A DNA stretch of 64,000 nucleotides from Moesziomyces globuligerus (Eukaryota > Basidiomycota > Ustilaginomycetes > Ustilaginales > Ustilaginaceae): the NCBI GenBank assembly GCA_030849465.1, contig JARVLF010000001.1, forward strand, positions 310,001 to 374,000. The letters are read 5' to 3'. The notes beneath the pieces are model-generated. The model did not search any database. It had not been told where the DNA came from and saw nothing but the letters and a program-made list of their open reading frames with translations. How positions within the stretch are numbered: the stretch's first letter is position 1; each line of letters starts with the position of its first letter. The translations under genes were made by a program, and so were the position numbers. Positions 1 to 10,458 of the stretch are shown here, one piece after another.

Positions 1-62
1 GCTTGTCGAGGTGGAGGAACTCGCCGTACTCGTCGTAGGTGGGCGTCCTTCCGCCAGCAGCG

Positions 63-93
<31 letters not shown>

Positions 94-400
94 GGTAGGA
101 GGAGCGGAGGAGCTCGGGCTGGGGACCGTCATCGTTGAGGTCGTAGGCGCGCGAGGCGGCAAGCTTGGCCTGGTCCTTTGCGGAAGGGGTGTGGATGAGC
201 TGGAGGACGAGCGGGCGTCGGGTGACGATGCCGCTGCCTCGGGGGAGGAAATCGCGGCCGACGATGGTCTCGAGGACACTGGACTTTCCGGCGGATTGGG
301 AACCGACGACGACGATCTGAGGCAGGTCGACCGAGTCGCCGCCGATGGCGGTGAAGGTCTCCTGGAGCTTGTTGACGACTTGGATGAGGTCGACGTCCAT
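1..400 (-). CDS. VPS1: VPS1-type dynamin GTPase, N-terminal part (truncated by window edge)
   Basis: The first 133 residues of a dynamin-family large GTPase that acts in vacuolar protein sorting, endocytosis and peroxisome fission. The start is the ATG at 400-398, giving [16 protein letters not shown], the usual Vps1 N terminus. The G1/P-loop GSQSAGKSS is at residues 33-41, and the switch I region [12 protein letters not shown] follows at 52-63. The frame is open through base 1, so most of the GTPase domain, the stalk and the GED lie outside. Ten consecutive serines (residues 104-113) come from a TCC repeat in the surface region just before the conserved EYGEFLHL, where family members vary in length. 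Family assignment is firm. Vps1 rather than Dnm1 or a classical dynamin is inferred from the N terminus. Confidence 0.93.
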
Positions 401-1654
401 GATGATGGATATTGAGCGCGAGTTGGGCGCGAGAAGGGATGAAGAGGGGGTAGAGTCTAGCTAGAGATGGCGCTTCTCGACCGCGCAGCTTCGGGTCCTG
501 TCTGGATGACGATGAGTCGGAGCAATGGTGCGCTTGGCGGCACTGAGGTGCTTGGCAGCAGCGAGGTTCGCAAAGCAGACTGCGTGGCGGCGGCGGCGGC
601 GGCGGCAACAGTAACGGCTCGCCGGAAGAGGCAGATCTTGCGCGCCCGAGTAGAGGATGGGGATTGAGATGAGGAGAGGGAGATGGTTGGTGGCAGGGAG
701 GAGCAGATAGGAATGCGAAGCGAGGCGTGAAGGGGAGCTGGTTTGAGCGGAGGTGAGGAGATGCAGCAGCTGGCAGACCGATGGGCGCCCAGTTGCAGCC
801 AAAGACGCGCTCCAAGAAGGCTGCTTTGCCTCGAGCGAGAGAGCGAGCGAGAAAGCGAGAAAGCGAGAAAGCGAGAAAGCGCGCAGCTGAGCAGTCTCTG
901 TCAATCGCACACTTGGCGGGCTCGCTGGGGCTGTCAGGCTGACTGGCGCGTGTGTTTTTGTGTTGGCCCAATGCTGGATTTTGGCCTCGTCGTTACAACT
1001 CGCGGCCAGCGCCGCGAGCTGAGGCGCTGGCCGGTGCGGGCGAAAATGGGAGCGCAGCGAAAGGGCAGGCACCCAACCAGCGACGCGCGCGTGTTATTTT
1101 CATTTTTCACCCCGTTTCAAAATCACTGTCCGCGAGCCAGAGTGACGTTGTTGTGCCGTGCTCCGCCATGCTCTGCCGTGCTCTGCCGTGTTGTTGTCCT
1201 CAACCGCCTCTGCCCGTCGCCCGACCTCATTTCTTCGCACGAGCGATTGCAGCACTGTCTCACTCCACTCTCTGGCTTTGGCCGTGCAGCTGCGGCCGCC
1301 CCTCCCGGTGGCCCTCCCAGTGCTCCCCTTGCACATCCTCCTTCTCAAACTCATGAGTTCGGTCTGGCTCAGATCGCAGCACCTCTCTCACAATGACTCT
1401 GGCAAACGTCTAGCGATACTGTGTATGGATTTCTTTCGGGTGGGGAAGGACATGTCCAGGGGGAGCACAGAGTCGGGTGAGCCCGCGCGCAGACCCACGC
1501 ACAGCCCCGTGCTCCCTGTCGAGCGAGCCACTGGCCTGTCCACAGAGAGTCAGCTTGATATTCACATCCAGAGCGCGCTCGCTTCGCAGATACGAATTCA
1601 GCACGCCCGCATGACACGAGCTACCAAGCGTGCGCTCTAGCGTCGAGCGCACAT
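401..1654. other. Intergenic: VPS1 upstream region / ATP1 downstream region
   Basis: About 1.25 kb with no supported gene. It must hold the VPS1 promoter and 5' leader, read leftwards, and the ATP1 3' end. Short tandem repeats are visible: seven GGC units at 586-606 and an 8-bp GCGAGAAA repeat at 847-880. Open frames here show no recognisable protein. Confidence 0.6.
847..880. repeat. GCGAGAAA tandem repeat (about 4 copies)
   Basis: Four consecutive copies of GCGAGAAA upstream of VPS1, in a purine-rich stretch. A simple microsatellite-like repeat. Confidence 0.85.
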
Positions 1655-4098
1655 TTAGGCAAGGAAGCTCTTGACGTGCTCGGTGACGAGCGTCTTCATC
1701 TTGTTGAAGAGCTCATCGCTGGGCTTGCCGGCGGCGATCTCGGCGAGCAGAGCGTCCTCGGTCTGGAGCTTCTCGCGGAACGAGTTCTCCCACTCGACAA
1801 TGCGGTCAGCGGGGATCGAGTCGATCAGACCGTTGACACCAGCGTAGATGATGGGGATCTGCACCTCGGTGGCCATGGGCACGAACTGGGGCTGCTTGAG
1901 CAGCTCCACGAGGCGCACACCACGGTTCAGCGTGGCGCGGGTGGCAGCGTCCAAGTCCGAACCGAACTGCGCGAAGGCAGCCAGCTCACGGTACTGGGCG
2001 AGCGAGAGCTTGAGCGAACCCGAGACGGCCTTGTACAGCTTCGACTGGGCAGCCGAACCGACACGCGAGACCGAGAGACCGACGTTGATGGCGGGTCGGA
2101 TACCCTTGAAGAACAGCTCCGACTCGAGGTACACCTGACCGTCAGTGATCGAAATGACGTTGGTGGGAATGAAGGCAGACACGTCACCACCCTGGGTCTC
2201 GATGACGGGCAGCGCGGTGAGCGATCCACCGCCGTGCGTGTCGTTCATCTTGGCCGCACGCTCGAGCAGACGCGAGTGCAGGTAGAAAACGTCACCGGGG
2301 TAGGCCTCACGACCGGGGGGACGACGCAGAAGCAGCGACATCTGACGGTAGGCGACGGCCTGCTTGGACAGGTCATCGTAGATGATCAGGGCGTGCTTGC
2401 CGTTGTCACGGAACCACTCGCCAATGGCGCATCCCGAGAAGGGGGCGAGGTACTGCAGAGGAGCGGCCTCCGAGGCGGTGGCGGCGACGATGATGGTGTA
2501 CTTCATGGCGTCGTTCTCCTCGAGCACCTTGACGAGCTGGGCGACGGTGGAGCGCTTCTGGCCGACGGCGACGTAGACACAGTAGAGCTTCTTGGACTCG
2601 TCCTGGCCGTCGTTCCATCGCTTCTGGTTGAGGATGGTGTCGATGGCGACGGCGGTCTTACCCGTCTGACGGTCACCAATGATGAGCTCACGCTGGCCTC
2701 GGCCGATGGGCACCATGGCGTCGATGGGCTTGATACCGGTCTGCATGGGCTGGTTGACCGACTGGCGGGGGAGAATACCGGGCGCCTTGAGCGAGGCACG
2801 GCGGCGCTCGGCGGCCTCGATGGGACCCTTGCCGTCGATGGGGTTGCCGAGCGCGTCGACGACACGGCCGAGCATGTTGGGGCCGACGGGCACGTCGACA
2901 ATCTGGCCGGTACGCTTGACGGTGTCGCCCTCACGGATCAGACGGTCCGAACCGAAGATCGAGACACCGACGTTGTCGGCCTCGAGGTTGAGGGCCATGC
3001 CGCGCACACCCGAGGAGAACTCAACCATCTCCTCGGCCATGACGTTGCGGAGGCCGTAGACACGGGCGATACCGTCACCAATGGTGAGCACACGGCCGGT
3101 CTCCTGGACATCGCCGCCAGCGGAAGCGCCCGAGATGCGCTGCTCAAGGATCGAGCTGACCTCGGAAGCGGCTGTTGTGTGTGGAAGTGGTCGTGGCGCG
3201 AAGAAAAAAAAAGGGGGAAAGGCCAGATCGATGGATGGAGAGGGAGAGATGGTGCGATGGATCGTTAGTGAACCAGATTCGACGAGAGTGATGGCGATGT
3301 TTGCAGACCGAAGCTGCACTTACCAGGCTTGGCGGTGGCGTAGGTGCGGACGGCGTTGGCAACCGAACGGCGGGCCTGTAGAGGGTATTAATGTGATGCG
3401 AGGTGGGAAGAGCAAAGTCAGCGGCGTAATTCTCAATGAATCATTGGCAAGGTAGCCTGTTGAGGTCGGCGACGAAGAGTCGCTTGTGTCGATGGCAGCG
3501 GCAGCTTGGAAGACGAGATGGTGGAGACCAGGACGGAATTGAATGCATGTCCGACTGGCTGTGTTGGGCCGATGTGGTAGCGTGAGGTCGACGTGCGCAA
3601 CCTTGAAAGGCTGGCCACATGTTCTCAGCAACCTATCCACTTGGCAGGATATGGCGTGCGGCAGGGGTGTCCTGGAGCCGCGCACGAGCGGTGCCGACGA
3701 AGAGATAGGCTGCTAATCATGCACCAAGAAACACAGATTCCATCTGCACCGCTGAATGCCCTGTATTGATTGCCAGGTTCTGCAACGAGGAGCCCATTTG
3801 GTGACGATGATGCTGGCTGAGGCGTGTGTTGATGGTGATGGGCGACGAGCATCTGCATGCACGCGGAGCTGCCGCCATCACAAGACTTGGTATGTGCGAG
3901 TCGCTGCTGGCGTTGCCTTGTCGAAGCTTGGCCACATGATCGTTAGGGATGGGTCGATCTAGTCGCATCTTCCAAGCTGCTCTGCATTTGTGCTGTCGAC
4001 GATCACGGCGGGGCTTGGACGAGAATCATACGTACCACGGGGGCGACGGCCGAACGGGCGAGGTTGGCGGTGGCAATGCCGGCGGAACGAGCGAGCAT
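1655..4098 (-). CDS. ATP1: Mitochondrial F1-ATP synthase subunit alpha (three exons)
   Basis: Alpha subunit of the F1 sector of ATP synthase in the mitochondrial matrix; it binds nucleotide non-catalytically and alternates with beta. Proposed exons: 4098-4036, 3375-3324 and 3171-1655, with introns 4035-3376 (660 nt, GTACGT...AG) and 3323-3172 (152 nt, GTAAGT...AG). Joined, they give 543 residues, against 545 in yeast Atp1. Exon 1 encodes a positively charged presequence ([21 protein letters not shown]), continued by [17 protein letters not shown] in exon 2. Exon 3 carries the mature protein, with the Walker A motif GDRQTGKT and the alpha/beta signature [14 protein letters not shown]. The uninterrupted frame through intron 2 starts MQLRSANIA and lacks any presequence, so it is a read-through artefact. 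The ATG at 4098 is chosen because it restores a mitochondrial leader. Confidence 0.96.
3376..4035 (-). other. Long first intron of ATP1
   Basis: 660 nt between the two presequence exons, much longer than the other introns seen here (84-382 nt). I looked for box C/D snoRNA motifs on the sense strand and found no convincing pair. I see no coding exon in it. Confidence 0.75.
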
Positions 4099-5376
4099 CG
4101 CGGCGACTGTGAAGAGGGGGGGCGATATGGGGGAAGTGTGAGGTGGTGAAGGGGAGCGGATGAGGAGCAAGAGGGAGAAGAGAGGGGCGGATTGGGTGCG
4201 AGAAGATTCAGGGCGCTGGGCGCGGGCGCGGGCGAACGAGGAAGCGGCCAACCAGCGGACGACGAGCGGACGACCAGCGGGCGACCACCAGCGGGCGACG
4301 GGCGAGCCAAGCCGTGAGACGACCATCCACCGGAAAGCGAGAGAGCGCAACGCCAGCCGCCCCAATCTCGTCTCGACGACCGGCGTTGGGGCGTTGGGGC
4401 AGCACACGCCAGTCCAGCTCCAGTGCCCGCCTGGCCGCTCCCAAATGGCAAGCTGCAGCCGCGCAGAATGATCACCTTTCTTCGCCTTCAAAGCGTGGCT
4501 CGCTCGCAAAGGCACGGCACTAGCACAGCGTCAAGTTGAAACTGGCTGGATCATTCAACTATTGAGAGCATTTCGATTACAGCGACTTGAAAACGTTCCC
4601 CTGCAATTTGTAGTCGATCGCTGGCAAGACTTTTTTTTTCAATTCGAAAATTGGGCCGTGCTGGACCACGGTCGATGAGAGAGGCTGGTGAGTGTTGCCT
4701 CCGATGGAAGAATCGCCTGCTGCTCTCTCACCACGTCCAGGCCACGGATCCGAACGGCGCGGCGCAGCTTGAGGCGGCCAGCCAGCAGCGCGCGCCGCCC
4801 TCGATCATCCAGGCCTCTCTCTCCCTCGGTGCTGTTCCGTGCTCAACCGAGCCAAGCTCCGGCTGGAACCTCCAACCTCACCCGAACCGGCCGCTGACTC
4901 TACCTCCCACTGACGCCGCTCTAACATTTGCATCCTTTCCTTCCCATCAGCATCAGCATCAGCAACCTTTCCTCTCCGTCCTACAGTTTTTTGGTGTGAT
5001 AGCAGCGAGTGATACCCCTCATGGCTCTGTCTGGTGCTCCGTACTTCGTCATGCCAAATCTGAGCTTGTGAGCGAGCCTGCTCGTTGCCCAAAGTATGTC
5101 AAAGCCGATCACTCCAGACCGCCGTGTGGAGCTGCGAAGAATCCGGCCTCGGTTTGCTCGAAAAACGTCGGGTATCGTGCGAATGGAAGTCCCCCTTTTT
5201 TTTTTGGGCTGTGAGGTTGGAATTTCCGTTGTGGACCGAGTCGAGTGGCCTGGATTTTTTGCTGCAGCACCACGAGTCCTGTCTCGCTTCTTCGTCATCC
5301 TCATCTCACCTGGCCTCTACGCACATCCTCCATATCAAGCCGAAGCTTCTCGACGCGGACGCGGCAAGCACCGACC
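4099..5376. other. Divergent intergenic region ATP1 / bL21m
   Basis: About 1.3 kb between two divergently transcribed nuclear genes for mitochondrial proteins, so it probably holds both promoters. It has two T-runs (about 4629-4639 and 5195-5206) and a short CATCAG repeat near 4946. No supported gene. Confidence 0.6.
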
Positions 5377-6147
5377 ATGAACGTGCTCAAGACGTCGCTG
5401 TCGGCGATCACCAACGCCACCTTCAAGGGCAAGGCGAAGCAGCTAGCTCCTCTGCTCCCCACTGGCGGTCGGGCTCTGGGCACTTCGGCTTCCAGCTCTT
5501 CCTCAGCTGCTGTCGCCTCTACCTCCTCCTCCTCCTCCTCCTCCACCGCCGACTCGATATCCTTGAACGAGGGCGCGCTGGCGCTGCTCAAGTCGCAACC
5601 CAATCACTACGCCGTTGCCTCGATCACCGGCCGCACCTATCTCGTCAGCAAGGGCGATCTTGTGACCGTTCCGCGTCTGAGGGATGTTCAGGTGGGCGAC
5701 GTGTTGGTCCTTGACAAGGTGCACGAAGTCGGCTCGAGGGACTACACTCTTCGCGCCCAAGACACGCTCAACACCCGTCGCATCTCTTCCGCCATCGACC
5801 TCGCTTCCTCCACCCCTACCACCTTCCGTGGCGTCTCCCCCGCAGTCACCCCCCAGGCAAGACGCCTCCTCACCCGTCTGGCTACAGATGACACCCGAAG
5901 CCCCCTCCTCCCACTGGCAGACACCTGGTCTTCCAGACTCATCCCAAACGGTCTCGCCCACATCGGTGCTAGCCTCCCACCTTCCACAGTCAGAATCACC
6001 GCCGTCGTCACAGAAAACACAAAGGGCGCCCTAGAGAAGATCCTCAAGAAAAAACGCAGAAAGGGATACAAGAAGACCGTCCAGCACAAACAACCCTACA
6101 CCCGAATTCGCATCGAAGACATCCAACTCCAGCCCAACGCACAGTGA
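5377..6147 (+). CDS. MRPL49: Mitochondrial large-subunit ribosomal protein bL21m
   Basis: 256-residue bL21 family protein of the mitochondrial ribosome's large subunit. The first 50 or so residues (MNVLKTSLSAITNATF, then a Ser-rich stretch) look like a mitochondrial import leader plus linker. The L21 beta-barrel follows at about 70-125 (YAVASITGRTYLVSKGD, then VGDVLVLDKV). The C-terminal RNA-binding signature is KRRKGYKKTVQHKQPYTRIR. Between them lies an insert of about 70 residues absent from bacterial L21 (about 100 aa). The ATG at 5377 (context GACCATGA) is preferred: the frame is open upstream to 5245, but that extension has no family similarity. It converges with the next gene, with 180 bp between stops. 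Confidence 0.9.
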   Translation: MNVLKTSLSAITNATFKGKAKQLAPLLPTGGRALGTSASSSSSAAVASTSSSSSSSTADSISLNEGALALLKSQPNHYAVASITGRTYLVSKGDLVTVPRLRDVQVGDVLVLDKVHEVGSRDYTLRAQDTLNTRRISSAIDLASSTPTTFRGVSPAVTPQARRLLTRLATDDTRSPLLPLADTWSSRLIPNGLAHIGASLPPSTVRITAVVTENTKGALEKILKKKRRKGYKKTVQHKQPYTRIRIEDIQLQPNAQ

Positions 6148-6327
6148 TTCCCAAAAGCACGTCTCTCCCACACATGTACTTTATCTCATCCCCTGGTCCA
6201 ATCACTCGAGTTCAGCAAAATCAGATCAAATCTCCTCGGCCCACACCAGGGCCAAGATGCGTGGTGGTATTAGATCGTGATACTGAAACTCCGTACAACC
6301 CGTGATTGTGAATGGGTCGCGTCGAGC

Positions 6328-9300
6328 TTAGGCCTCTGAGCCGAAGCTCGACTGCGAGTCCGAGTTCTGCATCGCTGCGGCCTTGGCTGCCTTCTTGCGG
6401 CGAGCGTACGCTGCCACCTGAGCGCCCAGATCGAACGGGCTCTCTTGGGCGCCAGCCAACGGCGCCGAGGACGCCTTGGGCGTCGACTTGCGCGACGTCG
6501 AGTCCCACGCTGTCGAGGGTGATGCCATGGCCGCCGCAGCGCCCGCGCCCGCCTCATCCTCAGGCACCGACTCGAGCGTCGTCGGCTCAAACGAAAAGTC
6601 GTCCGAACCCCTCGGCTCGGCCTCGTCCAGCTCGAATGAGTGCGACGCCGAGCTCGATGCCACCGACGGACTGCGTGCCTCGAGCGTCTGCAGCGCACGC
6701 GCGCGAGCCAGATCCAGCGACGACATCGACCGCCGCGGCAGCGCAGGCTCCTCGGCGTAGCTGTGCGACGCATCAAACACCCCCGCCTGCCCCGCACGCC
6801 CCAGGTCGAGCGGCGAACCCAGCGCCAGCGCCTGCACTCCATTGACTTGCTCCCGTCCAGCCTCGCCCGACCCATTGCCATGCGCGGCATCGCCGAGCAA
6901 GGCGGGCGAGACCACCGAGTGGTGCCGTTGCTCGCGCAGCGTGCGGCGCGTGTGGATGACGTCGCTGAGCTCGGACATCATGCTCGAGGGATCGAGCGTG
7001 TGACGGTGACTCGCCCTTTCACCCGCCTGCTTCTCCTCCCTCTGCCGCCGCGCGAGCTCGATGCGCTCCGCCCGACTCGCCTTGCCACCCTGGCCAGCGA
7101 GGCCCGAAAGACCAGCCATGCCCGCGATGCTCTCAAACACCTGCTCCAGGCCCGGCGGCGGCAGCGCATTCGGCGACGTCGAGCGCAGCAGCAGCTCCGC
7201 CAGGTCGCCATCATCCTCGTCGTCGCTGACGTCGTGGTGTAGAATCGGAGAGGCGTCGTCCCGCCCGATCGGCGCGCTTGCTTCGGCCTGGCCCGGCGTC
7301 GTCGCGGCGTCATCCTCATCCGCCTCCAGCGGCGACTTGAGATCGCGCGCACCCCTGAAGCCAGCCAGCTCGGCCTCCGCTTCGCTGCCCAGGTGCGGAC
7401 TGGGCGACCGCCGCCTCTCCTTGTGCAGCAGCTTGATGCTCGAATCCCACTCGGCAGACAGGCCGAGCAGATCGTCGCGCATTGACTCGAGCGTCCTCTC
7501 GAGCTGAACGATGCGCGTGCGCTCGTCGGTGTGTCCGTGGCTCGAGCCGCCTGATGCTGCGCCTTCATCCACACCGTGCAGTCCGGGCGGTGCACTGACG
7601 CTCATGTCCTCGGCGCACACGCGAATCTTGGCCTGCAGCGAGCGCAGCGAGAGCATCATGGCGTGCAGCCGATCCTCCAGACCGGGGTGTCCGACAATTG
7701 AAGTCCCGGGCACCGTCAGTCCCGTGTTGCGAGACTCTGTCCAGTCCGCATTGGCGAACGGCGCAGACCCACTTCGCTTTTCGGACGATACGAGCAGGTC
7801 GCCACCCATCTCCTGAGCCACAGCGTCTTTGATGGCTGTCTCCTTCTCGACGAGGAGGCAGGAAGGGATCGAAACGACTGCACGTGCAGCTGTCCAGTAC
7901 TCGTCGATGGGGAGACTGGGGCCGTTGGACAAGGCCACGTCGCCGTTCATCCTGAGCTGCAATGCGAGAAGATGGCAGAGCCAGCGTCTGCGCGCTCGGT
8001 GCATTGACTCGAACTTGGCCTTGATGCTGAGCAGGGACAAGGGATCCAGAGGCTCGGCGCGTGATGCGCTCGAAGCTGCTGGGTCCAGGTGCGCAAAGAT
8101 CGAGTTGGGCCCGAGGATGGAGCTGCGCTTGGTCGCTCGCGACTGCGGGCTTGTGGCGGCCGAGTAGTTCTGCATCGACGAAGGCGGTGGCGTGAAGACC
8201 GACGACACAATAGAAGAATTGCGCATCTGGGGCGACCGCGTTTCGTAGGATCCCGTTGCGGCAGACGAGTTGGAGATGTAGCTGAGACGCTTGGCGGCCG
8301 CTGATTCGTTGGGCCCCGAGTGCGTAGCCGACTTGTCCGAAACGTAATTGAAACGAGGAGATCGGTAGGTGTTGGCCGCGGTCGCGTTCGCGTCCTCTAT
8401 CAGGCTGCTGCGGCGAGAGAGGGAAGAGACGGTGCGTGGCTGTCGATCGAGAACGCTTCCGGCGTCGGAAACGAGCGAAAGTCTCTTGTGACTCGTCGGC
8501 CCCACCTGAGGGCTGTAATCGGAGCGCCACGAGGCGTCGGAGGGGTTGAAGGCATCGGCCGAACGTACATTGCTGCCAAAGTTGCGGGGCGTGGTTGCAA
8601 CCCATGCCTTACGATCCAGATCGAGATGAGCAAAGCCGTCCGAAACAGCAGACGAATCGGCCGCGGACCATGCTTGGGAGGCATCGGCCTCGTTGAGGCC
8701 GTCGTGCGTCGGTGCGTCGAGAGCGTACAGCTCGTGAAGAACAGCCAGCTCTTCCGCGTCGGCCAGATCCTGTAGCGGAGACAAGGACGAGGCGCATGCG
8801 GCGGCCACTTCGTCTAGCGCCGCGACGATGTTTTTGCGCAGTTCCACGAGCCTCTGCGGAGCGGGTAGGTCAGCGGCCGAGACCACATTGCTCTGCTCTG
8901 CCAGCAGCCTTTGAGTCATGTCGTGATCACCATCCCCCCAGATAGCAGGTGAGGCGCGACCAGACGTGCGGTCAAACGGCGAAGCGCGACCGCTCGACAG
9001 AGTGAGGGATAGGGGTCGCTGCGTGTGTCGTTTGATCGTCGGAGCATTGGACCGTCCACCCGAGAGGGTCCGTGACAGTTTGGCGTGGGCAGCGAGGGCA
9101 GGCGTAGCCGAAGCACGGCGTTGTCGGGACGGGGAAGCGGCGTCCGACCAGTTGGCAGCGGATCCAGCAGCAGCTTCGATCCTCGATATTGGTGGCAGGG
9201 GATGAGTGAGCTTGTACCCGCGAGACACGATCTCGACCTCTTGGATAGCGCTAATGGCCTTGTTGACGGAGAGATCGAAGCGTTGCGAAGCGCGAATCAA

Positions 9301-10458
9301 GTTTGTGACGTCGGCGAGGACGGAGCGTTGCAGCACTGCCCTTTCCGAGGCACTGAGGCTGTCTGAGATGTCCAGATTGCGCAGCGAAGAGGCGGATGTG
9401 GATGCTGATGGGCTGACGTTGCGCGAGAGAGTGAACTGGATGGTATCATCCGCGGCGCTGAGACCGAACAAGAGCAGGGAACCCCATGTGAGACAGACAA
9501 TCGTAAGAACGGTGGAAATCCATGCGGTCCAGGACCTGCTGATTGGAGGGACGAGCATCAGCGCCGCGAAGATGGCGGCGTTGCGGGCTGTGCGACCGGT
9601 CGAATCGAGGCGAGGCAGTCTCGGCTCGAGGCTGGCCGTCGAGCTTGCAGGGGCCAATGCGAGCGACGCAGGTGCGTCGTAGGGTTCAACGTAACCCTTC
9701 TTGCAGACGGGCGAAGAGCTGGCTCGAAGTCCGCCGACACGCCCACGCAAGTCGCCATTGCGATCTCCAGAGTCAGGACTCGAGTTGCGCGTGTGCAGCG
9801 GCGATGCAGAGTCGTAGAAGGATATGGACAGGCTGGGCGTGAGCAGAAAGGACGAGCAGATGGCATATTTGAACCTCTCGGCGAAGCTCGCACCACTGTC
9901 GTCATGTGGATTGCCTGAGCCGCTGCGGATGATGGACTTCGAAGCCGCTGGCTGCTGTTGAGATATCGGTGCGTCGGGGGATACGTGCGGCGACGCTGTC
10001 AAGCTCGCGATCTTTCGTAATGCGATCAACACAAGCGGCAGCAAGAAGTTTTGACAGAGTCGCAAGAGGGTGGTAGTGAGCTGCGCTAGGGCGTCCTGAG
10101 TTGGCTGAGTTGCGCCAGGACCGGTGTGAGCTGCGGATCGTGGTGTTGATTGAGATCGAGCGGGCGAATCGTTGACGCGCCCGTTGGCCTTGAGGCTGTC
10201 GGCAAGCGTATGCGTGGTGCGGCCATGGTACTGAGCGGATGTTGGATCGGGGTCGGCGGAGCACTGGGGTCCGATCGATGACGGCTGAGTGGACATCGAT
10301 GCAGGCACGAGAGGCGAGCTAGGTTCGTCGCGGGGGGACGAATACTCTGATGCCGTTGCTGAAGCCGTCGGCTCGGCCGCGACGAGCCCCTCGGGAGTCT
10401 CTGCCTGTTGGAGGTACTGATCCAGCGGCGAACCTCCGAAGATGACGGCCTCCGCCAT
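6328..10458 (-). CDS. Vezatin/Inp2-like myosin-binding membrane protein (probable peroxisome inheritance factor)
   Basis: Single-exon 1,376-residue protein. In fungi this family includes Inp2, the peroxisomal receptor that binds class V myosin so peroxisomes can move into the bud. Visible features: a disordered Ser-rich N terminus; a hydrophobic stretch at about 133-148 (NFLLPLVLIALRKIASL); a double membrane segment at about 288-335 (AAIFAALMLVPPISRSW, then VLTIVCLTWGSLLLFGL); and near 805-830 the segment KAKFESMHRARRRWLCHLLA, which resembles the conserved vezatin/myosin-binding core. The last 500 or so residues are low-complexity with charged patches. The family call rests on that core and the membrane topology recalled from fungal relatives, not on a search. 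Peroxisomal location is inference. Confidence 0.68.
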   Translation of the reverse strand: MAEAVIFGGSPLDQYLQQAETPEGLVAAEPTASATASEYSSPRDEPSSPLVPASMSTQPSSIGPQCSADPDPTSAQYHGRTTHTLADSLKANGRVNDSPARSQSTPRSAAHTGPGATQPTQDALAQLTTTLLRLCQNFLLPLVLIALRKIASLTASPHVSPDAPISQQQPAASKSIIRSGSGNPHDDSGASFAERFKYAICSSFLLTPSLSISFYDSASPLHTRNSSPDSGDRNGDLRGRVGGLRASSSPVCKKGYVEPYDAPASLALAPASSTASLEPRLPRLDSTGRTARNAAIFAALMLVPPISRSWTAWISTVLTIVCLTWGSLLLFGLSAADDTIQFTLSRNVSPSASTSASSLRNLDISDSLSASERAVLQRSVLADVTNLIRASQRFDLSVNKAISAIQEVEIVSRGYKLTHPLPPISRIEAAAGSAANWSDAASPSRQRRASATPALAAHAKLSRTLSGGRSNAPTIKRHTQRPLSLTLSSGRASPFDRTSGRASPAIWGDGDHDMTQRLLAEQSNVVSAADLPAPQRLVELRKNIVAALDEVAAACASSLSPLQDLADAEELAVLHELYALDAPTHDGLNEADASQAWSAADSSAVSDGFAHLDLDRKAWVATTPRNFGSNVRSADAFNPSDASWRSDYSPQVGPTSHKRLSLVSDAGSVLDRQPRTVSSLSRRSSLIEDANATAANTYRSPRFNYVSDKSATHSGPNESAAAKRLSYISNSSAATGSYETRSPQMRNSSIVSSVFTPPPSSMQNYSAATSPQSRATKRSSILGPNSIFAHLDPAASSASRAEPLDPLSLLSIKAKFESMHRARRRWLCHLLALQLRMNGDVALSNGPSLPIDEYWTAARAVVSIPSCLLVEKETAIKDAVAQEMGGDLLVSSEKRSGSAPFANADWTESRNTGLTVPGTSIVGHPGLEDRLHAMMLSLRSLQAKIRVCAEDMSVSAPPGLHGVDEGAASGGSSHGHTDERTRIVQLERTLESMRDDLLGLSAEWDSSIKLLHKERRRSPSPHLGSEAEAELAGFRGARDLKSPLEADEDDAATTPGQAEASAPIGRDDASPILHHDVSDDEDDGDLAELLLRSTSPNALPPPGLEQVFESIAGMAGLSGLAGQGGKASRAERIELARRQREEKQAGERASHRHTLDPSSMMSELSDVIHTRRTLREQRHHSVVSPALLGDAAHGNGSGEAGREQVNGVQALALGSPLDLGRAGQAGVFDASHSYAEEPALPRRSMSSLDLARARALQTLEARSPSVASSSASHSFELDEAEPRGSDDFSFEPTTLESVPEDEAGAGAAAAMASPSTAWDSTSRKSTPKASSAPLAGAQESPFDLGAQVAAYARRKKAAKAAAMQNSDSQSSFGSEA

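Noticed and set aside
3172..3319. Uninterrupted ATP1 frame starting MQLRSANIA
   Set aside because: It reads through a clear GTAAGT...AG intron and would remove the mitochondrial presequence.
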